Shown here: positions 47,062-56,232 of the stretch, in pieces | Layout: every line of letters starts with the position of its first letter | Position numbering within the stretch: position 1 is the stretch's first letter | Origin: Streptomyces cucumeris | Lineage (GTDB): Bacteria; Actinomycetota; Actinomycetes; Streptomycetales; Streptomycetaceae | Length of the DNA: 64,000 bases | Direction of reading: 5' to 3' | Assembly: GCF_024295805.1 (NCBI RefSeq) | Contig: NZ_JANCLX010000020.1 | Span: forward strand, 92,085-156,084 | Made by a program: the position numbers and the translations under genes | Notes under the pieces: model-generated | Database searches by the model: none | Seen by the model: only the letters and a program-made list of their open reading frames with translations | What the model was told of the DNA's origin: nothing

Positions 47062-48606
47062 TCAGTCGCTGACGGCGGGGACGGGGGTGCCGGACGGTTC
47101 GGTGCCGGCCACGGCCGCGTGCTCGGCCAGTACGCCGGTGCGGTGGCGCTGGACGAACCAGTAGTAGGCGAAGCCGCCGAGCGCGACGGTGCCCACGAAG
47201 AGGAACGCGCCCCAGCGCAGATACCAGTGGTGCGGCGGGGCCGCGTTGTAGACCGCGTCCCGTGGCCAGGCGAGGTTGAGCATCATCCCCGCGCCCCACA
47301 GCACCGCGAGCAGATTGACCGGCAGTCCGAACCGGCCGAGGGAGAACCGCCCCTCGCCCGCCGGGGCCCACCGCCCGCGGAGCCGCGCCACCAGCATCGG
47401 CAGGGTCACCAGCAGATAGGCGAGGTAGATCATGATGATGCCGATGCTGGTCACCACCGAGAAGATCTGCGGCTGGCGGATGTTGACGGCCAGTACGGCG
47501 AGCGCCAGCACTCCGACGATCACCGCGGGCAGTACCGGGGTCTTGAACCGCGGGCTGACCCGCGCCATCAGCGAGGCCGCGGGCAGGTTGTTGTCCCGTG
47601 CCATCGCGAACGCCAGTCGTACGGCGGCGGTGTGCACGGCCAGCGCGCACACGGTCACCGCGATCAGCACGCACCACAGCATCGCCTTGCCGACCGTCGG
47701 GCCCAGTACGTCGAGCACGATGTACTGCAGTCCGTCGGTGGACAGCCCCTCGCCGGTCAGACTGCCCACGCTCATCAGCGCCAGCAGCAGGATCAGCCCG
47801 CCCAGGACGAAGGAGGCGATGAGCGCGCGCAGGATCGCGCGGGGCGCGTTGCGCGAGGGGTCAAGGGACTCCTCACCGAGCGAGGCCGCGGTGTCGAAGC
47901 CGTACATCACATACGCGGAGGCCAGCGAGGCGGTGAGGAAGGCGCCCAGATAGCCGAGGCCCTGGCCGGAGCCGGCGTGTGCGGTCTCGGTGACCACCTC
48001 CGGGCCGCGCACCACATGGACGGCGAAGAGCACGATCAGCACCACGGTGGCGATGAGTTCGAGGAAGACGCCCGCGGTGTTGATCCGGGCCATCAGCTTG
48101 ACCCCGAAGGCGTTGACCAGGGTGGTGAAGAGGATGAGCACGGTGGCCAGCAGCACCGCGTTGGCGGCCGTGTCGTACTGGCCGCTCCCGTCCCCGACGA
48201 ACTGGAAGGACGAGGAGATCTGCGGCAGCGTGAGCTGGTACGCCAGGGCCACCGCGGCCAGCGAGACGATCGAGGCGACCAGCATCATCCATCCGGCCAG
48301 CCAGCCCACATGGGCGTTGCCCAGCCGTTTGGACCAGTTGTAGACCGAGCCCGCGACCGGATAGCGGGCGGCCAGCTCGGCGAAGCACAGCGCCACCATG
48401 AGCTGTCCGCCGAAGACCATCGGCCAGGACCACCAGTAGGCGGGTCCGCCCTGGCCGTAGCCGAAGTAGAAGAGCTGGAAGGTGCCGGTGAGGATGGAGA
48501 TGTAGCTGATCCCGGCGGCGAAGGTGTGGAAGTTGCCGAGCGTTCTCTTCAATTCGGGGCGGTAGCCGAACTCCGCGAGTTCGGCGTCATCCTGGGAAGG
48601 GGGCAT
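47062..48606 (-). CDS. APC-superfamily permease (amino acid/choline type)
   Basis: Protein of 514 aa with about twelve hydrophobic segments, beginning TLGNFHTFAAGISYISILTGTFQLF. It has the typical APC segments ELAARYPVAGSVYNWSKRLG and YGFDTAASLGEESLDPSRNAPRAILRAL. The layout resembles the amino acid/choline transporter subfamily that includes fungal choline permeases. In this operon it probably imports the quaternary amine substrate. It lies 23 bases upstream of the GMC gene in transcription and 16 bases after the aldehyde dehydrogenase. The start is ATG 48606. Confidence 0.85.
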   Translation of the reverse strand: MPPSQDDAELAEFGYRPELKRTLGNFHTFAAGISYISILTGTFQLFYFGYGQGGPAYWWSWPMVFGGQLMVALCFAELAARYPVAGSVYNWSKRLGNAHVGWLAGWMMLVASIVSLAAVALAYQLTLPQISSSFQFVGDGSGQYDTAANAVLLATVLILFTTLVNAFGVKLMARINTAGVFLELIATVVLIVLFAVHVVRGPEVVTETAHAGSGQGLGYLGAFLTASLASAYVMYGFDTAASLGEESLDPSRNAPRAILRALIASFVLGGLILLLALMSVGSLTGEGLSTDGLQYIVLDVLGPTVGKAMLWCVLIAVTVCALAVHTAAVRLAFAMARDNNLPAASLMARVSPRFKTPVLPAVIVGVLALAVLAVNIRQPQIFSVVTSIGIIMIYLAYLLVTLPMLVARLRGRWAPAGEGRFSLGRFGLPVNLLAVLWGAGMMLNLAWPRDAVYNAAPPHHWYLRWGAFLFVGTVALGGFAYYWFVQRHRTGVLAEHAAVAGTEPSGTPVPAVSD

Positions 48607-48622
48607 GTGCGGACTCCAAAAT

Positions 48623-50089
48623 TCAGGCGAACCAGCCCTGGGGTCGGGGACGGGTGTTGCGCCAGATGTGCTTGGTCTCGCGGTACTCCGCGAGACCGCT
48701 GGGCCCCAGTTCCCGCCCGGTCCCGGACTGCTTGAACCCGCCCCACTCCGCCTGCGGCAGATAGGGGTGGTAGTCGTTGATCCATACGGTGCCCAGCCGC
48801 AGCCGGGACGTGACCCGCTGGGCCCGCCCCTCGTCACCGGACCACACCGCCCCCGCGAGTCCGTAGATGGTGTCGTTGGCCAGCCGGACCGCCTCGTCCT
48901 CGGAGGCGAAACGTTCCACCGTGAGCACCGGGCCGAAGGACTCGTCGGCCAGTACCGACATTCCGCTGTGGCATCGGTCCAGTACGGTCGGCAGGTAGTA
49001 GTAGCCGTCCGCCAGGGCCGGGTCCTGGGGCCGGGCGCCGCCGCAGCGCAGCCGCGCCCCCTCGGCGATCCCCGCCGCCACATACGCCTCGACCTTGGCC
49101 CGGTGCGCCGCCGAGATCAGCGGACCGGTCTGGGCCCGCTCGTCGAACGGACCGCCCAGCCGGATGGCCTCGGCACGGCGCACCACCTCCTCGACGAAGG
49201 CGTCGTGCAGCGAGTCCTCCACCAGCAGCCGGGCACCGGCCGAACAGACCTGTCCGGAGTGCAGGAAGACCGCGGTCAGCGCGTAGTCCACGGCCGTCTC
49301 GAAGTCCGCGTCGGCGAAGACCACATTGGGGTTCTTGCCGCCCAGCTCCAGTGAGGTCCGTTTGACGGTGCCCGAGGCCGCGGCCATGATCCGCCGCCCG
49401 GTCCGCAGCCCCCCGGTGAAGGACACCAGGTCCACATCGGGGTTGTCGGTCAGCGGCGCCCCGGCCTCGGCCCCCGGGCCCAGCACCAGATTGGCCACCC
49501 CGTCCGGCAGCCCCGCCTCCGCCAGCAGCCGCATCAGGGCGATGGCGGTGCTCGGCGTCAGCTCACTGGGCTTGAGGACGAAGGTGTTGCCCGCGGCCAG
49601 CGCGGGCGCCACCTTCCACGAGGTCTGCAGCAGCGGGTAGTTCCACGGGGTGATCAGGGCACAGACGCCGACCGGTTCATGGACCACCCGGCTGACCGCG
49701 TCCGCCGGACCGGTGTCCACCTCCCGGTCCACCTCGGTGCGGACCAGGGTGCCGAAATAGCGGAAGCAGGCCGCGACATCGTCGATGTCGAGTTCGCTCT
49801 CCACCAGCCGTTTGCCGGTGTCCAGGGACTCGGCGCGGGCGAGCCCGGCCCGGTCCCGCTCCAGCAGGTCCGCCACGCGCAGCAGCAGATCGCCGCGGAC
49901 GGCCGCCGGGGTACGGGGCCACGGCCCCTGGTCGAACGCCTGCCGGGCCGCGGCCACCGCCTCGGCCGCGTCCTTGCCGCCGCCCTCGTCGACGACCGCC
50001 ACCAGCGAGCCGTCGGCCGGGCAGCGGATCTCCCGGGTGCGCTGGTCGATCGCCCCGGTCCACTGGCCACCGATGAAGAGATCACTCAC
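48623..50089 (-). CDS. betB: Betaine-aldehyde-type NAD(P)+ aldehyde dehydrogenase
   Basis: Protein of 488 aa with the full aldehyde dehydrogenase fold. Catalytic residues are Asn150 (TPWNYPLLQ), Glu248 (SLELGGKNPN) and Cys282 (HSGQVCSAGARLLVE). A cofactor segment FTGGLRTGRRIM is also visible. The closest family by motif and context is betaine aldehyde dehydrogenase, giving glycine betaine; a gamma-aminobutyraldehyde-type substrate is an alternative. I chose GTG 50089 because it forms a GTGA overlap with the Rieske gene stop and has GGAGGA seven bases upstream; an ATG two codons earlier sits inside that ribosome site. Confidence 0.82.
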   Translation of the reverse strand: MSDLFIGGQWTGAIDQRTREIRCPADGSLVAVVDEGGGKDAAEAVAAARQAFDQGPWPRTPAAVRGDLLLRVADLLERDRAGLARAESLDTGKRLVESELDIDDVAACFRYFGTLVRTEVDREVDTGPADAVSRVVHEPVGVCALITPWNYPLLQTSWKVAPALAAGNTFVLKPSELTPSTAIALMRLLAEAGLPDGVANLVLGPGAEAGAPLTDNPDVDLVSFTGGLRTGRRIMAAASGTVKRTSLELGGKNPNVVFADADFETAVDYALTAVFLHSGQVCSAGARLLVEDSLHDAFVEEVVRRAEAIRLGGPFDERAQTGPLISAAHRAKVEAYVAAGIAEGARLRCGGARPQDPALADGYYYLPTVLDRCHSGMSVLADESFGPVLTVERFASEDEAVRLANDTIYGLAGAVWSGDEGRAQRVTSRLRLGTVWINDYHPYLPQAEWGGFKQSGTGRELGPSGLAEYRETKHIWRNTRPRPQGWFA

Positions 50090-51243
50090 GGGCATTCCTC
50101 CGCTTCCGGGGTGGGGACGTGCTCGGTCACCCACTGGTGGAAGGCGCCGATGTGGTGCTCGCTCGGGACGAGCACCCCGCCGCGCCGGTACGCCCGTGAG
50201 TGCATCGCGGGCTGGGTGCGCTCACAGGCATCGAAGTCCTGGGTGTTGACGCGGTGGAACAGCTCGACCGACTTCGACAGATCCCGGTCGGAGGCCACGA
50301 CGTCCGGGGCGTAGAGCCAGTCGCACTCCACCAGCGTGCGATCGGCGGCGAGCGGGAACATCCGGTGGACGATCACATGGTCGGGCACCAGGTTGATGAA
50401 GACCTGCGGCCGCACCGTGATCGCGTAGTAGCGGCGGTCCTGCTCCTCGGCGATCCCGGTGATCCGGTCGAACCCCGCGCTGCCGTCCACCGTGAAGCCC
50501 GCGGCCTCCTCGGCGAACTCCGCGCCGTGGCCCACGAAGTACTGGGCGGCCAGACCGTCGGCGAACTCCGGGAGCACCTCGGTCAGCTCCGGATGGATCG
50601 TCGCGCAGTGGTAGCACTCCATGAAGTTCTCGACGATCAGCTTCCAGTTGGCCCGGATGTCATAGCTGATCCGGCGCCCCAGGGCGAGCCCCGCCACGTC
50701 GTACCGCTCCACGGCCTCGGCGTCGCCCAGCCGTTCGGCGACCGATCCGATCACCGTCTCCTCGAAGGACGGCGGCTCATCGGCCAGGCACACCCAGGCG
50801 TAGCCGAGCCATTCGCGCAGGCTCACCGGGATCAGCCCGCGTTCGACCCGGTCGATATCGGGCATCTTCTGGAGGTTGGGAGCGGCGGTGAGCCTGCCGT
50901 CCAGATCGTAGGTCCAGGCGTGGTACGGGCACTGGAGCGAGCGCCGGACCGTACCGGACTCCTCGGTGCACAGCCGGGCGCCGCGGTGGCGGCAGATATT
51001 GAGGAACGCACGCAGCTCACCGCGGCGGTTACGGGTGACCAGCACGCTCTCCCGGCCGACCTGCACCGTGCGGAACGCTCCGGGGCGGTCCAGGTCGGCA
51101 CTGCGCACGGCGCAGTACCACAAGGCCTCGAACAGGTGCTCCTGCTCCTGGCGGAAGACACCGGGAGAGGTGTACCAGTGGCCGGGGAGCGTGGTGATCA
51201 GACTGGGTGATGTGGCGGCAGGGGATTCGGGGGCCACGGTCAT
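50086..51243 (-). CDS. Rieske non-heme iron oxygenase, quaternary-ammonium type (GbcA-like)
   Basis: Protein of 385 aa. The Rieske [2Fe-2S] ligands are C84-x-H86 and C105-x2-H108. The mononuclear iron region is ENFMECYHCATIHPEL at 205-220, with H212 and H217 as ligands. The acidic residue two or three before the first His is Glu209, not the Asp usual in ring hydroxylases. Glu at this place is characteristic of quaternary-ammonium oxygenases such as carnitine and choline/betaine monooxygenases. With dimethylglycine oxidase next door, the likely reaction is glycine betaine to dimethylglycine plus formaldehyde. Stachydrine demethylation is an alternative. The ATG at 51243 follows GAGGAG. Confidence 0.83.
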   Translation of the reverse strand: MTVAPESPAATSPSLITTLPGHWYTSPGVFRQEQEHLFEALWYCAVRSADLDRPGAFRTVQVGRESVLVTRNRRGELRAFLNICRHRGARLCTEESGTVRRSLQCPYHAWTYDLDGRLTAAPNLQKMPDIDRVERGLIPVSLREWLGYAWVCLADEPPSFEETVIGSVAERLGDAEAVERYDVAGLALGRRISYDIRANWKLIVENFMECYHCATIHPELTEVLPEFADGLAAQYFVGHGAEFAEEAAGFTVDGSAGFDRITGIAEEQDRRYYAITVRPQVFINLVPDHVIVHRMFPLAADRTLVECDWLYAPDVVASDRDLSKSVELFHRVNTQDFDACERTQPAMHSRAYRRGGVLVPSEHHIGAFHQWVTEHVPTPEAEECP

Positions 51244-51316
51244 GGCTTCTCCTCAGGCGGGCGCGGCGGTTCGGCCGGCGGGGCAGAAAAGCTCGAGGGG
51301 ATGGGGACGCCGGGGG

Positions 51317-53776
51317 TCATCGGCGGATCCGCGTCATCCGCGGATCGAAGAGGGGCTCCTCGGCGACGGTCGCCGGGACCTTCTCGCCGAAGTACTCGAT
51401 ATGCACGGCGGTGCCGGGCACCGCGGCCGCGGCGGGCAGCCAGGCGTACGCCACCGTGCGGCCGACGGTGTAGCCGTAGGCGGCGCTGGTCACATAACCC
51501 GCGGGCACACCGTCGACGAACGCCGGCTCGCTGCCCATCACCAGGGCGGCCGGATCGTCCAGGGTGAGACAGACCAGCCTGCGCCGCGCGGTCTGTGCCG
51601 AGCGGCCCTCGATCGCGGCCCGCCCGATGAAGTCGCCCTTGTCCATCCGGACCGCGAAGCCGACCCCGGCCTCGTACGGGTCGTGCTCGGTGGTCATGTC
51701 ATGGCCCCAGGCGCGGTACCCCTTCTCCAGCCGGAGGCTGTTGAAGGCCGAGCGTCCCGCGGCGATCACACCGTGCCGTGCTCCCGCCTCCCACAGGGTG
51801 TCCCACAGCCGCAGGCCCATATCGGCGGTGGTGTACAGCTCCCAGCCCAGTTCACCGACGTAGCTCAGCCGCATCGCGGTGACCGGGACATGGCCGAGGT
51901 ATGTCTGCCGGGCCTTGAAGTAGCCGAACGCGCCGTGCGAGAAGTCATCGCGGGTGAGCGGCTGGACCAGGTCCCGGGCGAGCGGGCCCCACACCCCGAC
52001 GCAGCAGGTGCCGGGGGTGATGTCGGCGATATGGACGTCGTCCGGTGCGTTGCGCAGCAGCCAGTCCAGGTCGAGACCGCTGTTGGCGCCCACCTGGAAG
52101 CGGTTCTCCGCCAGCCGGGCCACGGTCAGATCGCTGCGCACCCCACCGGCCTCGTCCAGCAGCAGGGTGTAGGTGACCGAACCGGGCTTCTTCGCAAGCT
52201 GGTTGGTGGTCATGCGCTGGAGGAAGGCGAGTGCGCCGCGCCCGCTGACCTCCAGCCGCTTCAGCGGCGTCATGTCGTACAGCGCGACCCGCTCCCGGGT
52301 GGCCCGGGCCTCGGCGGCGGCGATCGGTGACCAGTAGCGGGCCGACCAGGCGTCGCGCCCGGGCAGTTCGATGCCCTCGGCGAGCGGGGCGTTGGCCTCG
52401 TACCAGTGCGGCCGCTCCCAGCCGCCGCCCTCCAGGAAGTACGCGCCCAGCTCCCGCTGGCGGACGTGGAACGGGCTGACCCGCAGCGGGCGGGGCCGCT
52501 CCATGGGCTGGAGCGGGTGGATGACGTCGTAGACCTCGGTGAAGTTCTGCGCGCCGCGCTCGGCCACATAGGCGGGGGAGGCTTGGGCGTCCTCGAAGCG
52601 GTAGAGGTCGCAGCCGTGGACATCGGTGGTGGTCCGCCCGTCGGTCATCCACTCGGCGACGGCCTTGGCGACGCCCGCGGAGTGGGTCACCCACACCGCC
52701 TCCGCCAGCCAGAAGCCGCGCACTTCACGGGATTCGCCGATGACCGGCATCCCGTCGGGGGTGAAGGAGAAGACGCCGTTGAACCCCTCCTCGATCCGGC
52801 CGGCGCCGAGCGCCGGGAGCAGTCCGACGCTGTCCTCCCAGCTCGGTGCGAAGTCCTCGGCGGTGAACGGCAGCGAGGACGGCATCACGGGGGCGTCGTC
52901 GTAGGCGGGTACCCCGGCCGCGTCGACCGGCATCGGCCGGTGGGCGTAGGAGCCGATGCCGATGCGGTCGGTGTGCTCGCGGTAGTACAGATCGCGGTCC
53001 TGGAACCGCAGGATCGGCCGGCTCGCCTCGGTGCGCGGGTCGTTCAGGCCCGCCAGCTCCGGCAGCGGCGCGGTCTTGGCGTACTGGTGGGCCAGTGGCA
53101 GCAGCGGGACCGGTACCCCGGCCATCTCGCCGATCAGTGGCCCCCAGAACCCGGCGGCGGAGACCACGATGTCGGCGTCGAAGCGGCCCCGGTCGGTGAT
53201 GACACCGGTGACCCGGCCGTCCTCCTGCTCGATCCCGGTCACGGTGTGCCGGTCCAGGAAGCGGGCGCCGCGCCCGGTGGCCCGCTCCACCTGGGCGCGG
53301 GAGGCGAGCAGGGCGCGGGCGAGCCCGTCGTCGGGGGTGTGCAGACCGCCGAGGATCCGCTCCCGGTCCAGCAGGGGCCACAGCTCCGCACAGCGCTCGG
53401 GGGAGAGCAGTTCGGCCCGCACTCCCCAGGAGGCGGCGAGTCCGGCCTTGCGGTGCAGATCGGCCCAGCGCTCCTCGCTGGTGGCGATCTCCAGTCCGCC
53501 CACCGGGTTGAAACAGGGCAGTCCGTCCACCTCGAGGGCGGAGAACTTCGCGACGGTATAGGCGGCGAAGTCGGTGAGGGTCTTGGAGGGGCTGGTCTGG
53601 AAGACCAGTCCGGGCGCGTGCGAGGTGGAGCCGCCGGGCGCCAGCAGCGGCCCCTGCTCCAGGACCGTGACCTCGCTCCAGCCACGGGCGGTCAGTTCGT
53701 CGGCCAGTGAGCAGCCGACGATGCCGGCGCCGATGACGATGACGCGCTGCTGCCGGTCGGCTGTCCGCCCGTTCAC
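51317..53776 (-). CDS. Dimethylglycine/sarcosine dehydrogenase-type flavoprotein (dimethylglycine oxidase-like)
   Basis: Protein of 819 aa, close to the ~830 aa bacterial dimethylglycine oxidase. The N-terminal DAO FAD domain starts VIVIGAGIVGCSLADELTARGW; a GGSTSHAPG motif at 49-56 places H53 where related enzymes attach FAD covalently. An FAO_M linker lies near ~400-460. The C-terminal half is a folate-binding aminomethyltransferase (GCV_T) fold (YWSPIAAAEARATRERVALYDMTPLKRLEVSG...LGWELYTTADM...GRSAFNSLRLEKGYRAWGHDM). It demethylates dimethylglycine to sarcosine and passes the one-carbon unit to tetrahydrofolate. The start is GTG 53776, coupled by GTGA to the upstream dehydrogenase stop. 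Confidence 0.85.
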   Translation of the reverse strand: MNGRTADRQQRVIVIGAGIVGCSLADELTARGWSEVTVLEQGPLLAPGGSTSHAPGLVFQTSPSKTLTDFAAYTVAKFSALEVDGLPCFNPVGGLEIATSEERWADLHRKAGLAASWGVRAELLSPERCAELWPLLDRERILGGLHTPDDGLARALLASRAQVERATGRGARFLDRHTVTGIEQEDGRVTGVITDRGRFDADIVVSAAGFWGPLIGEMAGVPVPLLPLAHQYAKTAPLPELAGLNDPRTEASRPILRFQDRDLYYREHTDRIGIGSYAHRPMPVDAAGVPAYDDAPVMPSSLPFTAEDFAPSWEDSVGLLPALGAGRIEEGFNGVFSFTPDGMPVIGESREVRGFWLAEAVWVTHSAGVAKAVAEWMTDGRTTTDVHGCDLYRFEDAQASPAYVAERGAQNFTEVYDVIHPLQPMERPRPLRVSPFHVRQRELGAYFLEGGGWERPHWYEANAPLAEGIELPGRDAWSARYWSPIAAAEARATRERVALYDMTPLKRLEVSGRGALAFLQRMTTNQLAKKPGSVTYTLLLDEAGGVRSDLTVARLAENRFQVGANSGLDLDWLLRNAPDDVHIADITPGTCCVGVWGPLARDLVQPLTRDDFSHGAFGYFKARQTYLGHVPVTAMRLSYVGELGWELYTTADMGLRLWDTLWEAGARHGVIAAGRSAFNSLRLEKGYRAWGHDMTTEHDPYEAGVGFAVRMDKGDFIGRAAIEGRSAQTARRRLVCLTLDDPAALVMGSEPAFVDGVPAGYVTSAAYGYTVGRTVAYAWLPAAAAVPGTAVHIEYFGEKVPATVAEEPLFDPRMTRIRR

Positions 53777-54858
53777 AGGACCACCACCGAACGCAGCACC
53801 TCGCCGCGCTGCATCTTGGCGAACGCCGACTCCACCTCGTCCAGGGCGATGGTCTCGGTGATGAACGCCTCCAGGTCCAGTTTGCGGCTGAGGTGGAGGT
53901 CGACCAGGACGGGGAAGTCCCGGCTGGGCAGACAGTCGCCGTACCAGGAGGACTTCAGGGCGCCGCCGCGGGAGAACAGATCGATCAGCGGCAGGTCGAT
54001 CCGCATCTCCGGGTCCGGTACGCCGACCTGCACCAGCACCCCGGCGTGGTCGCGCATGTAGAAGCCCTGGCGGTAGGTCTCGGGACGGCCCACCGCGTCG
54101 ATGACCACATCGGCGCCGAAGCCGCCGGTCAGATCGCGTACCGCCTCGACCGGGTCGGTGCCGCGGGAGTTGACGGTGTCGGTGGCGCCGAAGCGGGTGG
54201 CCGCGTCCAGCTTCTTGTCGTCGATGTCGACGGCGATCACCCGGCGGGCCCCGGCCAGTGAGGCACCGGCGATGGCCGCGTTGCCGACCCCGCCGCAGCC
54301 GATGACGGCCACCGTGTCCCCGTTGGAGACCTGGCCGGTGTGGACGGCCGCGCCGTAACCGGCCATCACCCCGCAGCCGATCAGGCCCGCCGCCTCGGGA
54401 CGCGCGGACGGGTCGATCTTCACCGCCTGGCCCGCCGCGACCAGGGTCTTCTCGGCGAACGCCCCGATGCCCAGGGCCGGGCTGAGCGGGGTGCCGTCCG
54501 CGAGGGTCATCGGCTGGGCGGCGTTGCGGCTGTCGAAGCAGTACCACGGGCGGCCCCGGCGGCAGGAGCGGCAGCCGCCGCAGGGTGCACGCCAGGCCAG
54601 TACGACGTAGTCGCCGGGGGCGAGCCCGGTGACCCCCGGCCCCACGGCCTCCACGGTCCCCGCCGCCTCGTGCCCGAGCAGATACGGGAACTCGTCACCG
54701 ATCGCGCCCTCCCGGTAGTGCAGATCGGTGTGGCACACCCCGCACGCCTGGACGGCCACCAGCACCTCGCCGGGGCCGGGATCGGGCACGATGATCGGCA
54801 CCACCTCCACGGGGGCGCCTTTCTTGACCGCGACGGCGGCGCGGACTTCTTGCGGCAT
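53773..54858 (-). CDS. S-(hydroxymethyl)mycothiol dehydrogenase-like zinc alcohol dehydrogenase
   Basis: Protein of 361 aa, a class III-type zinc alcohol dehydrogenase. Catalytic zinc ligands are C42, H63 (with E64), and a later Cys in the GLIGCGVMAGYG region. Structural zinc cysteines are C93, C96, C99 and C107. The Rossmann motif is VIGCGGVGNAAIAGA. Sequence style and genus point to the mycothiol-dependent formaldehyde dehydrogenase (MscR/AdhE2) of actinobacteria. As first gene of the operon it would detoxify formaldehyde made by the Rieske demethylation. The ATG at 54858 follows AGGAG. A shared regulatory element lies ~115 bases upstream. Confidence 0.83.
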   Translation of the reverse strand: MPQEVRAAVAVKKGAPVEVVPIIVPDPGPGEVLVAVQACGVCHTDLHYREGAIGDEFPYLLGHEAAGTVEAVGPGVTGLAPGDYVVLAWRAPCGGCRSCRRGRPWYCFDSRNAAQPMTLADGTPLSPALGIGAFAEKTLVAAGQAVKIDPSARPEAAGLIGCGVMAGYGAAVHTGQVSNGDTVAVIGCGGVGNAAIAGASLAGARRVIAVDIDDKKLDAATRFGATDTVNSRGTDPVEAVRDLTGGFGADVVIDAVGRPETYRQGFYMRDHAGVLVQVGVPDPEMRIDLPLIDLFSRGGALKSSWYGDCLPSRDFPVLVDLHLSRKLDLEAFITETIALDEVESAFAKMQRGEVLRSVVVL

Positions 54859-54971
54859 GGCTCACTCCTCTGTTCTCCTGCGCTCGCAGGGACCGGTGCG
54901 TGGGGAGCTGGCATGGCGGACTCGAGACAACGGGAACGGCGGCCGGTTCAACGGTCGCTGGTTACCATCGA

Positions 54972-55000
54972 GTTGCGTATAGCGCGGCGTGTTGCGCGAT
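54972..55000 (-). promoter_or_regulatory. Probable IclR-type regulatory site upstream of the catabolic operon
   Basis: A 29-base element in which 20 positions match the element at 56167-56195. Its core contains GTTGCGTATAGCGC (54972-54985) and a second GTTGCGC (54991-54997). It lies between the IclR gene 3' end and the formaldehyde dehydrogenase start. Confidence 0.6.
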
Positions 55001-55129
55001 GGGAGACATCCTGAAAGTCGCTCCCCCATGCGGTCAAGAGGTACGCGTAAACCGCCTGTAACGGCGTGTTGGCATCGCATGTCGGCCCTGCGTACGGGCG
55101 TTTCCGCGGTGCGAAGGGGATACCGACGA

Positions 55130-55159
55130 CGAGGGGGCCGGACGGATCCGGCCCCCTCG
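55130..55159 (-). terminator. Hairpin after the IclR-family gene
   Basis: Perfect 13-bp stem CGAGGGGGCCGGA / TCCGGCCCCCTCG with a 4-base loop, 27 bases past the IclR stop. Confidence 0.7.
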
Positions 55160-55185
55160 TGGCGGTGGTGGTGGCGGTGCGGCGG

Positions 55186-56083
55186 TCAGCCGGGGAAGCC
55201 CATCCTCCGGGACAGCTCCTCCGCCGTCTTCACGGCGTATTCGGCGAGGTCGGGGAGGCGGCTCTGGGCCATCCGGTAGGCCGGTCCGGAGACACCGATG
55301 GCCCCGATGACCGCCCCGTCGTGGGGGGGGGCCGGCGCCGCCCCCCCCCCCCCCGCCGACTCCCGCACCCCGCCCGGGGAGGGGGCGGGACACACCGTGG
55401 CCCCCGTTGCCCGCCCGGGGGGGGCCGCCCCCGGGCGCGCCCACCGCGTTCAGCCCGATCTCCAGCTCCTCGCAGGAGTAGGCGAAGCCACGCTCCGCGG
55501 CCGTCTCCAGCTGCTGCCGCAGCTCGGCGGAGGTGGTGAGGGTGTGCTCGGTGAACCGCGGCAGCTTCCGTGTCACCAGCCGCTCCCGCCGCTCGCCGGT
55601 CAGATGGGCGAGCAGCACCTTGCCGCTCGCGGTGGCGTGCAGCGCGGTCCGGCGGCCCAGCCAGTTGAAGGCGGTGACCGCGGCGGCGCCGCGCGCCTGC
55701 ATGATGTTGACCGCCGCGTCGCCGTCCAGTACGGCGATATTGGCCGTCTCGCCGGTCTCGTCGGCCAGCGCCCGGCACACCGGGGCGCCCTCCTGCGAGA
55801 TGTCCAGGCGGATGGCGGCGGCGCCGGCGAGTCTGAGCACCCCCGCGCCCAGGTAGTACTTCCCCCGTTCCCGTTCCTGGCCGACCAGCCCGCGGTTCTC
55901 CAGGACGCCGAGCAGTCGGAAGGCGGTCGACTTGTGCACCCCCAGCTCGTCGGCGATCTCGGTCACTCCGGCCTCGCCCAGTTTGGCGAGGATCTCCAGG
56001 ACGCTGACCGCCCTGTCCACCGATTGCACTGACCCGGCGGTCCCCCGCTTCTCCTCGGCCCGGTCCTCGGTCGTGTTCGTCAT
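55186..56083 (-). pseudogene. IclR-family transcriptional regulator, frame broken by a G/C-run tract
   Basis: The intact 5' part (from ATG 56083, MTNTTEDRAEEKRG) encodes an IclR winged helix (SVDRAVSVLEILAKLGEAGVTEIADELGVHKSTAFRLLGVLE) and most of the ligand domain, up to SCEELEIGLNAVGAP near 55440. The natural continuation (DGAVIGAIGVSGPAYRMAQSRLPDLAEYAVKTAEELSRRMGFPG) resumes in another frame and stops at 55186. Between them, ~55320-55440 holds about 100 extra bases of G and C homopolymers that encode no IclR-like sequence. If translated straight through, the frame ends near 55034 in junk. The position, divergent from the ferredoxin and upstream of the betaine operon, marks it as the pathway regulator. 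The break is more likely an assembly artefact than a true mutation. Confidence 0.75.
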
Positions 56084-56166
56084 GGTTCTGATCTCACCAT
56101 CCGGCGGCTTCGCATGGGGCCCCTCGACGGGGAACTCTTGACGGCTGCCTTCCCGATCTGGATTCT

Positions 56167-56195
56167 GTTGCGCATCGCGCTTTTCGATGCGCCAT
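56167..56195 (+). promoter_or_regulatory. Probable IclR-type regulatory site between iclR and the ferredoxin gene
   Basis: 29-base element containing the perfect inverted repeat GCGCATCG (56170-56177) / CGATGCGC (56185-56192). It matches the element at 54972-55000 at 20 of 29 positions and lies 38-66 bases upstream of the ferredoxin start. Confidence 0.62.
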
Positions 56196-56232
56196 TCAGA
56201 ACGCATGATACCGATCAACGTGAGGGGGGCCA

